64,000 bases of DNA from JAGOMX01 sp041738135 (GTDB taxonomy: Bacteria > Pseudomonadota > Alphaproteobacteria > JAGOMX01): assembly GCA_041738135.1 (NCBI GenBank), contig JBGSQK010000074.1, positions 35,073 through 99,072 of the forward strand, written 5' to 3'. This document shows positions 43,761-52,446 of this stretch, one piece after another. The position numbers were made by a program, and so were the translations under genes. A model generated the notes under the pieces. It had not been told where the DNA came from, did no database searches, and worked only from the letters and a program-made list of their open reading frames with translations. Each line of letters opens with the position of its first letter. Within the stretch, counting starts at the first letter, position 1.

Positions 43761-45257
43761 ATGAACACCGCAGTCACAACAGTTAGCTTTAAGGACCATC
43801 CTCCCGGTTTACGATACCTATTTTTTGCTGAGCTATGGGAGAGGTTTAGTTTTTATGGCTTGCGGGCCATGTTGGTGTTTTATGTGACACAGGAATATCT
43901 TTATAGCCAAGATAAGGCTTATGGTATTTACGCCACATATACGGCTTTGGTTTATACCACACCCATTATCGGAGGTATGATCGCCGATCGCATATTGGGC
44001 GATCGGAAGGCTATCATTTTTGGCGGTATTTTAATAGCCATTGGGCATGTCTGTTTAGCAATGCCTGGTGAATGGTTTTTCTTCGGTGGTTTGTCGTTTA
44101 TCATTTCAGGCACTGGTCTTTACAAGTCAAACATTTCAGCCTTGCTTGGAAAGCTTTATGAGCATGGTGACCATCGTAGGGATGCGGGGTTCACACTGTT
44201 TTATGTGGGTATCAATATTGGAGCCTTTTTGGCCCCCCTTATCTGTGGCACAGTAGGGGAACTCTATGGATGGCATTATGGTTTTGGTTTGGCGGCCATT
44301 GGTATGATTGTCGGGCTTATTTTCTTTTTAAGAGGAATGCCCACCATGGAAGGCCATGGCTTGCCTCCTAAAAATTCTATTTACCAAAAACCAACTCTTG
44401 TGGGCCTTAACTGGGAGCAAGCCATTTATTTGCTGGGTTTTCTATCCATTCCCTTGAGCGCACTTATGATTCGGAACCATGAAGATTTCGGGCACATCTT
44501 GCCAATCGTGGGAATTGCAGTGATCATATATGTGCTTTACATGGCCTATAGCTCTAAGGGTGACGAACGCAGTAACATTTTAACTATCCTGGTTCTTATG
44601 TTCTTCTTCACCAGTTTCTTTGCGCTTTTTGAGCAAGCAGGTTCTTCCATCAACTTCTTTACCAAGCTGCAAGTTAATAGAGAAATTTTTGGTTTTGAAC
44701 TTCCAGCGACGATCTTTCAATCTTTGAATCCGCTCTTTATTATACTTCTTGGGCCAGTTATCGCTCATGTGTGGATTAAGCTTGCTGCTGCAAAAAAAGA
44801 ACCTTATACACCGTTTAAGTTCTTCTTGGGTTTGTTCCCGGCGGCACTTGGCTTTGCAGTGCTTGCTCTGAGCACTTATTTTGGTGATGACAAGGGGCTA
44901 GTGTCCTTGTGGTGGATTGTGGCTGTTTATTTCATCCATACGGTAGGTGAATTATGTATTTCACCAGTTGCGCTTTCCATGGTGACCAAACTTGCTCCAG
45001 CTAGAGCGACAGGTACTTTGGTGGGTATCTTATATGTGTCGTTGGCCTATGGTAACTATTTTGCCGGTATGTTTGCAAAATTGAGCTCCGTGGATACCGA
45101 TGTGACGGAGGCAACAGCAAGCCTTTCCACTTATGGCGAAGCCTTTGCATCTATTGCCTACATTGGCTTTGGTATCGCATTCCTGATGCTAATCATTTCA
45201 CCGTTCCTCAATGGTGTGTTCAAGCGCGAAGGTAAAATGAAGGGTTACAATGAGTAA
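43761..45257 (+). CDS. proton-dependent oligopeptide transporter (POT/PTR family)
   Basis: A 498-residue inner-membrane symporter for di/tripeptides. ATG 43761 follows GAGG at 7 bases; ATG 43749 is the alternative. ELWERFSFYGLRAM (TM1 ExxER motif), GGMIADRILGDRK and FTLFYVGINIGAFLAPL are POT signatures. About 14 hydrophobic segments. Its last eight bases overlap the Xaa-Pro aminopeptidase gene (ATGAGTAA), giving a peptide-uptake-and-degradation pair. Confidence 0.93.
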   Translation: MNTAVTTVSFKDHPPGLRYLFFAELWERFSFYGLRAMLVFYVTQEYLYSQDKAYGIYATYTALVYTTPIIGGMIADRILGDRKAIIFGGILIAIGHVCLAMPGEWFFFGGLSFIISGTGLYKSNISALLGKLYEHGDHRRDAGFTLFYVGINIGAFLAPLICGTVGELYGWHYGFGLAAIGMIVGLIFFLRGMPTMEGHGLPPKNSIYQKPTLVGLNWEQAIYLLGFLSIPLSALMIRNHEDFGHILPIVGIAVIIYVLYMAYSSKGDERSNILTILVLMFFFTSFFALFEQAGSSINFFTKLQVNREIFGFELPATIFQSLNPLFIILLGPVIAHVWIKLAAAKKEPYTPFKFFLGLFPAALGFAVLALSTYFGDDKGLVSLWWIVAVYFIHTVGELCISPVALSMVTKLAPARATGTLVGILYVSLAYGNYFAGMFAKLSSVDTDVTEATASLSTYGEAFASIAYIGFGIAFLMLIISPFLNGVFKREGKMKGYNE

Positions 45258-47010
45258 TTTTGAAAAACTGAATGAATTAAGAGAGCTATTCGTTACCCAC
45301 GGGCTTGACGGATGGCTTGTGCCTCGTTCTGATGAGCATCAGGGTGAGTACGTTGCGCCTTATGCGGAACGTCTTGCCTGGGCCACAGGCTTTGACGGCT
45401 CGGCCGGTATGGCGATCATTTTGCATGATAAGGCGGCAGTGTTTGTGGACGGCCGTTATACCTTGCAGGCGGCCAAACAGGTGGACCAGTCATTGTTCGA
45501 GATCGTTCCCACTGCGGAAGTGAGTGCTGGAGAGTGGCTAGCCAAGCATGCTGCTGGTTTACGAATTGGTTTTGATCCATGGCTCCATACGGAAAACGAA
45601 ATTAGCCGATATCAACAAGCTTGCCATGGTTTAAAAACGGAGCTCATTGCTTTCGAGGGCAACCTCATCGATGATGTGTGGGAAGACCAGCCGGGTATGC
45701 CCGATTGGCCTGCTGTTTTTCATGATGATCAATACACGGGTGAACCTCGTGCGAACAAGTGTTTGCGACTTGGTATGCAAATGAATGCAAAGAGAATCGA
45801 TGCGGCCATAATCACCAATTTGGACTCGATCGCTTGGCTTTTGAATATCCGTGGTTCTGATATTCCGTGCACGCCAGTGGTCTTGTCTTTTGCAATTCTC
45901 CATGCTAATGGCAAAGTGGAATTGTTTATCGACAAGACGAAAATAAAAGAGAACATGGGTTCCGATGTGCGTTTCCATAAGTATGAGGATTTCAAGGATT
46001 TCCAAGATGGCTTAAGTGGTAAACGCGTGCTTTGTGATCCTAAAACGGCCCCCATACAAGTACGGTATAATTTAGAAGAAGCTGGCGCAGAAGTGGTTCG
46101 TGGCGACGACATATGCATGGTACCTAAAGCATGTAAAAACGAAACCGAATTGTCAGGTATGCGCAAGGCCCATATACGTGATGGCGCAGCGCTGTCCGAA
46201 TTCATTTCTTGGTTGTCAGATCGCATAAAAACCCATGAGATATCAGAGCTTGAAGCCTCTGACCGATTGCGCGAGTTCCGCGCGAGCAAGGATCACTTCA
46301 AGGGTCTAAGCTTTGAGACCATCTCGGGAGCAGGGCCCAATGGTGCTATTGTTCACTATCGTGTAACCCCCGAATCCAGTCGTCGCATTGATCCTGCTGA
46401 GATTTTCTTACTGGACTCTGGCGGACAATATTTGGATGGGACCACGGACGTAACCAGAACACTGGCTTTTAATACGCCCACAGCCGAACAAAAAGATCGT
46501 TTCACCCGTGTTCTAAAAGGTCACATCGCTATCGCCACAGCCGTGTTTCCCAAAGGCACAACCGGTGCGCAGCTGGATGTTCTAGCTCGTCGCCCCTTGT
46601 GGGATATTGGTTTAGACTACCAACACGGTACAGGTCACGGAGTCGGGTGCTATCTCTGCGTTCATGAAGGCCCGCAACGCATTGCCAAAGGCCTTGCCGT
46701 TGACGTGCCATTGCGGCCAGGTATGGTTCTATCCAATGAGCCAGGCTATTATAAAGAGGGTGAATACGGTATCCGTATCGAAAGTCTTGTGATCGTTAAA
46801 GAATATAACGAATCGTTTCTATGCTTCGAGACAATCACTATGACACCAATCTGTCAGGCTTTGATCGATGTTTCGTTGTTAACGGACGAAGAAAAGACAT
46901 GGCTGAATGGCTATCATGAACAGGTGAGAGCGGCTTTGTCTAAACATGTAAGCTCAGATGTGGCTGCCAATGTGAATGAATGGCTTGTGAAGGAGACGAA
47001 GGCTTTGTAA
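45250..47010 (+). CDS. Xaa-Pro aminopeptidase (M24B, XPNPEP1-like)
   Basis: A 586-residue metallopeptidase that removes an N-terminal residue preceding Pro. Two creatinase-like N domains (about 1-300), then the pita-bread fold with metal ligands in LLDSGGQYLDGTTDVTRT, GTGHGVGCYL, SNEPGYY and ESLVIVKE. The length and WLNGYHEQV end fit the three-domain XPNPEP1 type rather than bacterial PepP. Overlaps the transporter by 8 bases, so products likely act together on imported peptides. Confidence 0.93.
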   Translation: MSNFEKLNELRELFVTHGLDGWLVPRSDEHQGEYVAPYAERLAWATGFDGSAGMAIILHDKAAVFVDGRYTLQAAKQVDQSLFEIVPTAEVSAGEWLAKHAAGLRIGFDPWLHTENEISRYQQACHGLKTELIAFEGNLIDDVWEDQPGMPDWPAVFHDDQYTGEPRANKCLRLGMQMNAKRIDAAIITNLDSIAWLLNIRGSDIPCTPVVLSFAILHANGKVELFIDKTKIKENMGSDVRFHKYEDFKDFQDGLSGKRVLCDPKTAPIQVRYNLEEAGAEVVRGDDICMVPKACKNETELSGMRKAHIRDGAALSEFISWLSDRIKTHEISELEASDRLREFRASKDHFKGLSFETISGAGPNGAIVHYRVTPESSRRIDPAEIFLLDSGGQYLDGTTDVTRTLAFNTPTAEQKDRFTRVLKGHIAIATAVFPKGTTGAQLDVLARRPLWDIGLDYQHGTGHGVGCYLCVHEGPQRIAKGLAVDVPLRPGMVLSNEPGYYKEGEYGIRIESLVIVKEYNESFLCFETITMTPICQALIDVSLLTDEEKTWLNGYHEQVRAALSKHVSSDVAANVNEWLVKETKAL

Positions 47011-47043
47011 CACACTAATCTAAATACACTGTTTATTGAATAA

Positions 47044-47083
47044 TTCGTCAAGTTCTATAATATTATTTAAAAAACTTGACGAA
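47044..47083. other. inverted repeat after the aminopeptidase gene
   Basis: TTCGTCAAGTT (47044-47054) pairs perfectly with AACTTGACGAA (47073-47083) around an AT-rich 18-base loop. It is a weak terminator or a protein-binding site. Confidence 0.4.
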
Positions 47084-47141
47084 AATATAATTTAGCATGA
47101 TATGTTTATTAGAAAAGTCGTTAGGAAGCGGTCTCAAGTCA

Positions 47142-47147
47142 TATAAT
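47142..47147 (+). promoter_or_regulatory. -10 box of the 47182 gene
   Basis: An exact TATAAT lies 35 bases before the ATG; no clear -35 box stands 17 bases upstream, so this is tentative. Confidence 0.4.
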
Positions 47148-47181
47148 AGTATAGACTTATTTTATTAAAGGAGATATTGAG

Positions 47182-47469
47182 ATGATTAAGAAATCCATTT
47201 TGACAATTGCACTGTTAGCAAGCGCAACGAATCTAACCCACGCCAGCTATAACGATGATTATCATGGTCTGAGCAATCGTAGCACACCGTTCTTTTTTAC
47301 GGAGCCAACAGATAGCAAAGCTGATAAGTTATGGATAGCTATGTTGGGCGGTCAAGAAAGAATCGACGAACTTTATAATAATTTGAAGAAACATGCCGTA
47401 TTTATGGATCATAATTTGGACTTCTACACATATGTTAATAATGTGCGTGTTCCATTCAATCCGAAATAA
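47182..47469 (+). CDS. small secreted protein of unknown function
   Basis: A 95-residue protein with a signal peptide (about 1-21, ending THAS) followed by a small charged mature part with several Tyr, Asn and Phe. AAGGAG precedes the ATG at a good distance. No Cys and no recognisable domain. It is isolated between two palindromes. Confidence rests on the start site and signal peptide. Confidence 0.6.
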   Translation: MIKKSILTIALLASATNLTHASYNDDYHGLSNRSTPFFFTEPTDSKADKLWIAMLGGQERIDELYNNLKKHAVFMDHNLDFYTYVNNVRVPFNPK

Positions 47470-47511
47470 TACCAATTTAGATGATAACTTATCACTAGAA
47501 AATAATTAACT

Positions 47512-47566
47512 AGCTGCCCTCCCGTTCCTCCCCGGCTCAAGGGCGGGGAGGAACGGGAGGGCAGCT
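47512..47566. repeat. perfect 23-bp palindrome, mini repeat type B
   Basis: A 23-base arm starting AGCTGCCCTCCCGTTCC pairs without mismatch with its partner to 47566, with a 9-base loop. It sits between convergent genes and could act as a bidirectional terminator. The CCCCGGCTCAAGG core is shared with 16278-16409. Confidence 0.9.
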
Positions 47567-47567
47567 A

Positions 47568-48785
47568 TTACAACCTCTCCCCCGCTACCAATTTGGGTAG
47601 ATTTCCCACCATCCCGACCGCATGTTTCATCAAGAACTTCTTAGCAGGGCCTATAGAGTTCATCATGCCTAGGCCTGAGTCTCTCAGGAACTTCAACGGC
47701 TTGATGTCGTTGGAAAACAGCCGCGTAAGGCTATCGGTTACCGCTATCAAAGACATGTTATCAAACCGGCGCCAACGTTGGTAGCGTTCTAAGGTAGTGT
47801 GGCCGCCTATGTCTAGACCTAGTCTGAAAGCTTCCACTACACATTCTGTCAGGGCCGCCACATCTCGCAATCCCATGTTGAGGCCTTGGCCGGCTATGGG
47901 GTGAATCACGTGGGCCGCATCGCCGATCATGACGAAGCGTTGATCAATGTAGGTATTGGCAAACTGTACACCCAAAGGATGGCACCATCGTTGACTGCTT
48001 AGGGTGATTTTGCCCAAAGAATCGCCAAACTTTTCTTGCATGGCCGCCGCAAAATCCTCGGGGCTTAAAGCCATCATGGCAGGGGATAATTCTTCACGCA
48101 TGGACCATACCACTGAGGATCTGTTGCCTTGCATAGGCAGGATGGCAAAAGGACCAGTGGGTAGAAAATGCTCGTGGGCCACGCCTTCATGGGGGAGCTC
48201 ATGTTCGATCATACAGACGATTGCATTCTGATGGTAAGACCATTTGGTCAGAGGGATGCCAACGCTTTCTCGCATCTGAGAGTTACGACCATCAGCCGCT
48301 ATGAGCAATCGTCCTTTAAGTGTTGTGCCGTTATCAAGTTCCACCACAACTCCAGCCTCGGAACGTTCAAAATCCAGTACCTTGGCCGGTGCAATCCAAT
48401 CCAGATGACTGAATGAAGTAGCTTGCTGATACAACATCTGCCGCATTTTCAGGTTCTCAATGATATATCCCATAGGGTGATTACCGATTTCGCGATGGTC
48501 GTAGTGCATAAACGAGTGCGATCTGTCATCGGACACTCTTATGTCCAAGATGGGCTCGACGAAAGGTTCGAACAAAGGCCACACATCAATTCCGCGATAA
48601 ATATTGGATGATCCGTAAGCAATTGCCGTTGTTCGTCCATCAAAGCTGGCTTGCATAGTGACTTCTGGCGCAAGTTGATCCACAACCACCACATGGAGTC
48701 CATGCTGCGCCAGAGCGCATGCCTGGGTGGAGCCTGCAGGACCGCCACCAATGATGATCACATCGCATTGTTGAGTTGTCGACAT
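47568..48785 (-). CDS. ubiquinone biosynthesis FAD-dependent hydroxylase (UbiH/UbiF/COQ6 family)
   Basis: A 405-residue aromatic-ring hydroxylase. FAD site IIIGGGPAGSTQACALAQHG, the middle DGRNSQMRE and GDAAHVIHPIAGQGLNMGLRDV of the second FAD motif are complete. UbiH, UbiF, UbiI and UbiL all match this family, so the carbon attacked in quinone synthesis cannot be read. Isolated; a divergent peptide-binding protein gene lies 69 bases away. Confidence 0.88.
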   Translation of the reverse strand: MSTTQQCDVIIIGGGPAGSTQACALAQHGLHVVVVDQLAPEVTMQASFDGRTTAIAYGSSNIYRGIDVWPLFEPFVEPILDIRVSDDRSHSFMHYDHREIGNHPMGYIIENLKMRQMLYQQATSFSHLDWIAPAKVLDFERSEAGVVVELDNGTTLKGRLLIAADGRNSQMRESVGIPLTKWSYHQNAIVCMIEHELPHEGVAHEHFLPTGPFAILPMQGNRSSVVWSMREELSPAMMALSPEDFAAAMQEKFGDSLGKITLSSQRWCHPLGVQFANTYIDQRFVMIGDAAHVIHPIAGQGLNMGLRDVAALTECVVEAFRLGLDIGGHTTLERYQRWRRFDNMSLIAVTDSLTRLFSNDIKPLKFLRDSGLGMMNSIGPAKKFLMKHAVGMVGNLPKLVAGERL

Positions 48786-48854
48786 TTGCTTGACATTCCT
48801 TACGTTCAGTTAGTATCACTCTACTTATAAATGTCATTAGATAAAAGGTTAAAA

Positions 48855-50690
48855 ATGCTCAGACAGTTATTTTGCTCACTTGCGTTACTCTTGGCCATCT
48901 CCAAATGCACCCATGCCGCTGAACACGGTATCGCTATGCATGGTGAGCTGAAGTACAAGGCAAATGACCCTTTTGATTACGTGAATGTGAAGGCACCCAT
49001 AGGTGGCAACCTAAGATTGGCTGTGGTAGGCACCTATGATTCCTATAATCCTTACGTCATTAAGGGGAAGCCGCCTGCAGGTCTCAACCTTCTGACCGAA
49101 AAGCTAGTGTTTGAAAGCCTCATGATGCGTTCACGTGATGAACCTTTTAGTCTTTATGGTCTCTTGGCCGAAAGCATAGATGTGGCGCCTGACCGTAGCT
49201 GGATTCAGTTCAACATACGTCCTGAAGCGAAGTGGGCAGACGGCAAAGCTGTTACAGCCGAGGATGTGGTTTTTAGCCATACCACATTGAAAGAAAAGGG
49301 CTTGCCCAATTTACGCCTTTACTACGCCAAAGTTGAATCAGTTGAAGTGGTCGGGCCTCTTCAAGTCAAGTTTAGCTTTAACAAGCTGCCCGATGAGGAT
49401 CGTTATGATCCCGAGCTACCTTTACTCATAGGACTTATGCCCATACTGCCTCATCATTTGTGGAAAGATGAAGACTTTGAAAAGCTGGCGTTGAGACATA
49501 TGGTCGGAAGTGGGCCTTATGAGATCAAGGAAGCAAAAAAGGGGCATTCTATAACCTATGAACGTCGCCCTGAATATTGGGGTTGGAAGCTTCCTCGTAT
49601 GAAGGGACAGTATAACTTCAAGACTATCAAATTCGACTATTACCGAAATACAACGGTTGCCAAGGAAGCTTTCAAGGCAGGGGAATTTGACGTACAAGAA
49701 GAATCAGATCCCAACCAATGGAAAAATGATTATAACTTTACTGCCGTGAAGGATGGTAAGGTGACCAAAGTTGAGCTAGCACATCAAAAACCTGTAGGTT
49801 TTAAAGGATTTGTATTCAATACCCGCCGAGAGATCTTTGCGGATAAAGATGTAAGGCTTGCGCTTACCCATGCTTTCGACTTTGATGGTGCTAATCGTTT
49901 GATGTTCAATGGTGGTTACTGTCGTACGCGCAGCTATTTTGATAACACCGAGTTGGCTTCACGTGATAAGGCCAGTGAGCAAGAACGAGCTATGCTTGAA
50001 GGTTTTGAAGCGCAGTTACCCCCAGAATTGCTTGATGTGGAATACAATCCACCTAGTACGCCGGATGCAGCTGCCTTGCGGGCCAATTTAAACTCGGCCA
50101 ACAAAATGCTGGATAAGGCGGGTTGGATTATAAAGAACAATGTGCGCCGGAGCAAAAAGACGAACCATCCCTTGACCTTTGAAATACTCTTGTTTCAACA
50201 AAGTGATGAAAAAATTGCTTTAGCATATGCAAGAAACCTGGAGCGCATAGGTGTGAAAGCCAGTGTCAGGGTTGTGGATGCGGCTCAATACGAAAGTCGC
50301 CGGATAAATTTTGATTATGACATGATCATCAACACCTGGGGTAATACGCTCTCACCAGGACGAGAGCAGACTTTTTATTGGAGCACCAAGTCCGCAGATG
50401 AGCCTGGAAGCCGCAATTATGCTGGCGTTAAGGATCCGGTGGTTGATCATTTATGCAATGTGCTGGCCACAGCCGAAGATCGTGCCACATTGATTTCAGC
50501 TGCACACGCATTAGATCGGGCTCTACTTTGGGGTCATTATGTGGTACCATTGTTTCATAATGATAAAATAAATCTAGCATATTGGAACAAGTTGGGGCAT
50601 CCTGATTTCAGGCCAGATGTGGGAATTGCATTGACAACATGGTGGTCAAAAAATGGCGACAAACAAGAAAAAAATGAAGGACGGGGATAA
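48855..50690 (+). CDS. periplasmic oligopeptide-binding protein (SBP family 5, YejA-like)
   Basis: A 611-residue extracytoplasmic solute receptor. ATG 48855 is chosen because AAAGG lies upstream and a signal peptide (MLRQLFCSLALLLAISK...) follows directly; ATG 48831 is rejected. The HGIAMHGELKY, DPFDYVNVKAPIGG and WADGKAVTAEDVVFS blocks match YejA-type binding proteins of YejABEF. No yejB, yejE or yejF is nearby. It ends four bases before ctaE. Confidence 0.87.
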   Translation: MLRQLFCSLALLLAISKCTHAAEHGIAMHGELKYKANDPFDYVNVKAPIGGNLRLAVVGTYDSYNPYVIKGKPPAGLNLLTEKLVFESLMMRSRDEPFSLYGLLAESIDVAPDRSWIQFNIRPEAKWADGKAVTAEDVVFSHTTLKEKGLPNLRLYYAKVESVEVVGPLQVKFSFNKLPDEDRYDPELPLLIGLMPILPHHLWKDEDFEKLALRHMVGSGPYEIKEAKKGHSITYERRPEYWGWKLPRMKGQYNFKTIKFDYYRNTTVAKEAFKAGEFDVQEESDPNQWKNDYNFTAVKDGKVTKVELAHQKPVGFKGFVFNTRREIFADKDVRLALTHAFDFDGANRLMFNGGYCRTRSYFDNTELASRDKASEQERAMLEGFEAQLPPELLDVEYNPPSTPDAAALRANLNSANKMLDKAGWIIKNNVRRSKKTNHPLTFEILLFQQSDEKIALAYARNLERIGVKASVRVVDAAQYESRRINFDYDMIINTWGNTLSPGREQTFYWSTKSADEPGSRNYAGVKDPVVDHLCNVLATAEDRATLISAAHALDRALLWGHYVVPLFHNDKINLAYWNKLGHPDFRPDVGIALTTWWSKNGDKQEKNEGRG

Positions 50691-50694
50691 AAAA

Positions 50695-51501
50695 ATGTCT
50701 CAAACCGCATCCCAAGAACATGCACATCCATTTCATATAGTTCAACCAAGCCCTTGGCCCTTTGTGGGGTCGCTTTCGGTTCTTCTCATAGCCGTTGCGG
50801 CTGTTCTATATATGCATGGCCAAAATATTCTTATTCTCATACCTGGTTTTGCTATGTTGATCTTCACTTTAGTGGGCTGGTGGCGAGATGTAATCAATGA
50901 ATCTATGACAAAGGATCACACCAGCGAGGTCAAAATAGGCTTCCGATATGGTATGGCGTTGTTCATTTTGTCGGAAGTCATGTTCTTTTTTGGATTCTTT
51001 TGGGCTTATTTTAATGCGGCTCTATTTCCGGTTGAAGAAATAGGTGGCGTTTGGCCGCCCAAGGGTATAACTACCATTGCAGCATTTGACTTGCCTTATC
51101 TCAACACTTTGTTGCTGCTCCTTTCCGGCACCACTGTGACATGGGCGCACTTCGATGTGATCGAAGGCAATATTAAAGGAATGATCGAAAAGCTTGGTTA
51201 TACGGTTATGATCGGTTTCGTTTTCTTGGGTGTTCAAGCTTTTGAGTATGCCCATGCACCATTTGCCTTTAAAGACGGCATTTACCCATCCACATTTTTT
51301 ATGGCCACAGGCTTCCACGGTTTCCACGTGTTTGTGGGCGCTGCGTTCTTGTTAATCAGCTGGTTCAGGGCTCGTAAAGGGCATTTCACTGCTGACGACC
51401 ACTTTGGTTTTGAAGCCGCCGCATGGTATTGGCACTTTGTGGACGTGGTGTGGTTGTTCCTATTCGTTAGCATCTATTGGTGGGGCGCCGGAGGGAGTTA
51501 A
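50695..51501 (+). CDS. ctaE: cytochrome c oxidase subunit III
   Basis: A 268-residue inner-membrane subunit of aa3-type cytochrome oxidase. ATG 50695 follows the binding-protein stop. Seven hydrophobic segments with HPFHIVQPSPWP at the start, FILSEVMFFFGFFWAYF, and HFVDVVWLFLFVSIYWWG at the end are diagnostic. Subunits I and II, ctaB and ctaG are not adjacent. surf1 follows with almost no gap. Confidence 0.95.
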   Translation: MSQTASQEHAHPFHIVQPSPWPFVGSLSVLLIAVAAVLYMHGQNILILIPGFAMLIFTLVGWWRDVINESMTKDHTSEVKIGFRYGMALFILSEVMFFFGFFWAYFNAALFPVEEIGGVWPPKGITTIAAFDLPYLNTLLLLLSGTTVTWAHFDVIEGNIKGMIEKLGYTVMIGFVFLGVQAFEYAHAPFAFKDGIYPSTFFMATGFHGFHVFVGAAFLLISWFRARKGHFTADDHFGFEAAAWYWHFVDVVWLFLFVSIYWWGAGGS

Positions 51502-51505
51502 GGCT

Positions 51506-52234
51506 TTGCGTCGTTATTCCTTAAGGTTCATATTTGGCACAGGTGCCACGCTTGTGATGATTATCACCATGCTCGTACTGGGCATGTGGCAGATGAATCG
51601 TTTGGAATGGAAAGAAAATCACCAAAAGCAACTACTCAATATGGATCCTAGGTCTTTTGCGCCCATAGAAGAGACCATCATAGATTTGAAGAACATCCCG
51701 GATGTCAATTTTCGTAAAGTTCGCGTCAAAGGTACATTTCATCATGATATGTCTATCGAATTACTGCCCCGTACTTGGCATGGGCATAGTGGCGCCCATG
51801 TGTATACACCTTTTGTTTTATCCTTGTCAGGGCATATGCTCTTAATCAACCGTGGTTGGATTCCGGATAAGAAGGAAGGGATTAAGTTAGATGATCTCGA
51901 AGGTGAAGTTGAACTTCTGGGCTACTTACAACAACCCCTTTTGCCCGGCTGGATGACACCCGATAACGTGATCGATCAAAAGGCTTGGTATTATTTAGAC
52001 TTAGAGGCTATGGAAGAAGAGATTGTTAAGCTCAAGCCCAAGTATGCGAACAAGTTATTACCATTTTACATGATATCCATCGAAACCAGGCATCGTGATG
52101 AGTTCCCCAAACCCATTGAGGTGCTTACGCTGGTGAAAAATAACCATTTCGGCTATGCATTGACTTGGTTTTTCCTCGCTATTGCGCTTGGAATTATGTA
52201 TATATTCTACATCAGACAAAATCGTATTATTTAG
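51506..52234 (+). CDS. SURF1 family cytochrome oxidase assembly protein
   Basis: A 242-residue inner-membrane protein with one TM near each end. No ATG exists at the right place; TTG 51506 is the best start because it follows the ctaE stop with GGAGGG at 51490-51495, whereas the longer frame from 51404 would run inside ctaE. LGMWQMNRLEWK, HVYTPFVLS, NRGWIPD and YALTWFFLAIALG are SURF1 blocks. It helps insert heme a into subunit I. Confidence 0.88.
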   Translation: MRRYSLRFIFGTGATLVMIITMLVLGMWQMNRLEWKENHQKQLLNMDPRSFAPIEETIIDLKNIPDVNFRKVRVKGTFHHDMSIELLPRTWHGHSGAHVYTPFVLSLSGHMLLINRGWIPDKKEGIKLDDLEGEVELLGYLQQPLLPGWMTPDNVIDQKAWYYLDLEAMEEEIVKLKPKYANKLLPFYMISIETRHRDEFPKPIEVLTLVKNNHFGYALTWFFLAIALGIMYIFYIRQNRII

Positions 52235-52424
52235 AAACCATTTCAAAGCCCCCATTGGGGATGTTTAAATTAACCTCTCCCCTTGTGGGAGAGGTCGGCC
52301 GTAGGCCGGGTGAGGGGGTCCTGCAGCAGTCTGGAAGCAGTTTGTAAGTCCCCTCACCCCTACGCTTCGCTCCGGACCTCTCCCACAAGGGGAGAGGTTA
52401 AAAGGGTTTTGAAATGGTCTCTAT
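52234..52424. repeat. MITE-like inverted-repeat element, copy 2
   Basis: AGAAACCATTTCAAAG at the left and TTTTGAAATGGTCTCT at the right form the ends; inside, CCTCTCCCCTTGTGGGAGAGG is mirrored. It is similar to the element at 1323-1515 (same ends and inner arms, variable centre). Lies between surf1 and the M16 peptidase gene. Confidence 0.85.
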
Positions 52425-52446
52425 CTAATCATACCAAGGATCTTTT

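Noticed and set aside
51404..51505. Longer SURF1 start
   Set aside because: It would lie inside ctaE in another frame; the TTG at 51506 fits the SURF1 N-terminus.
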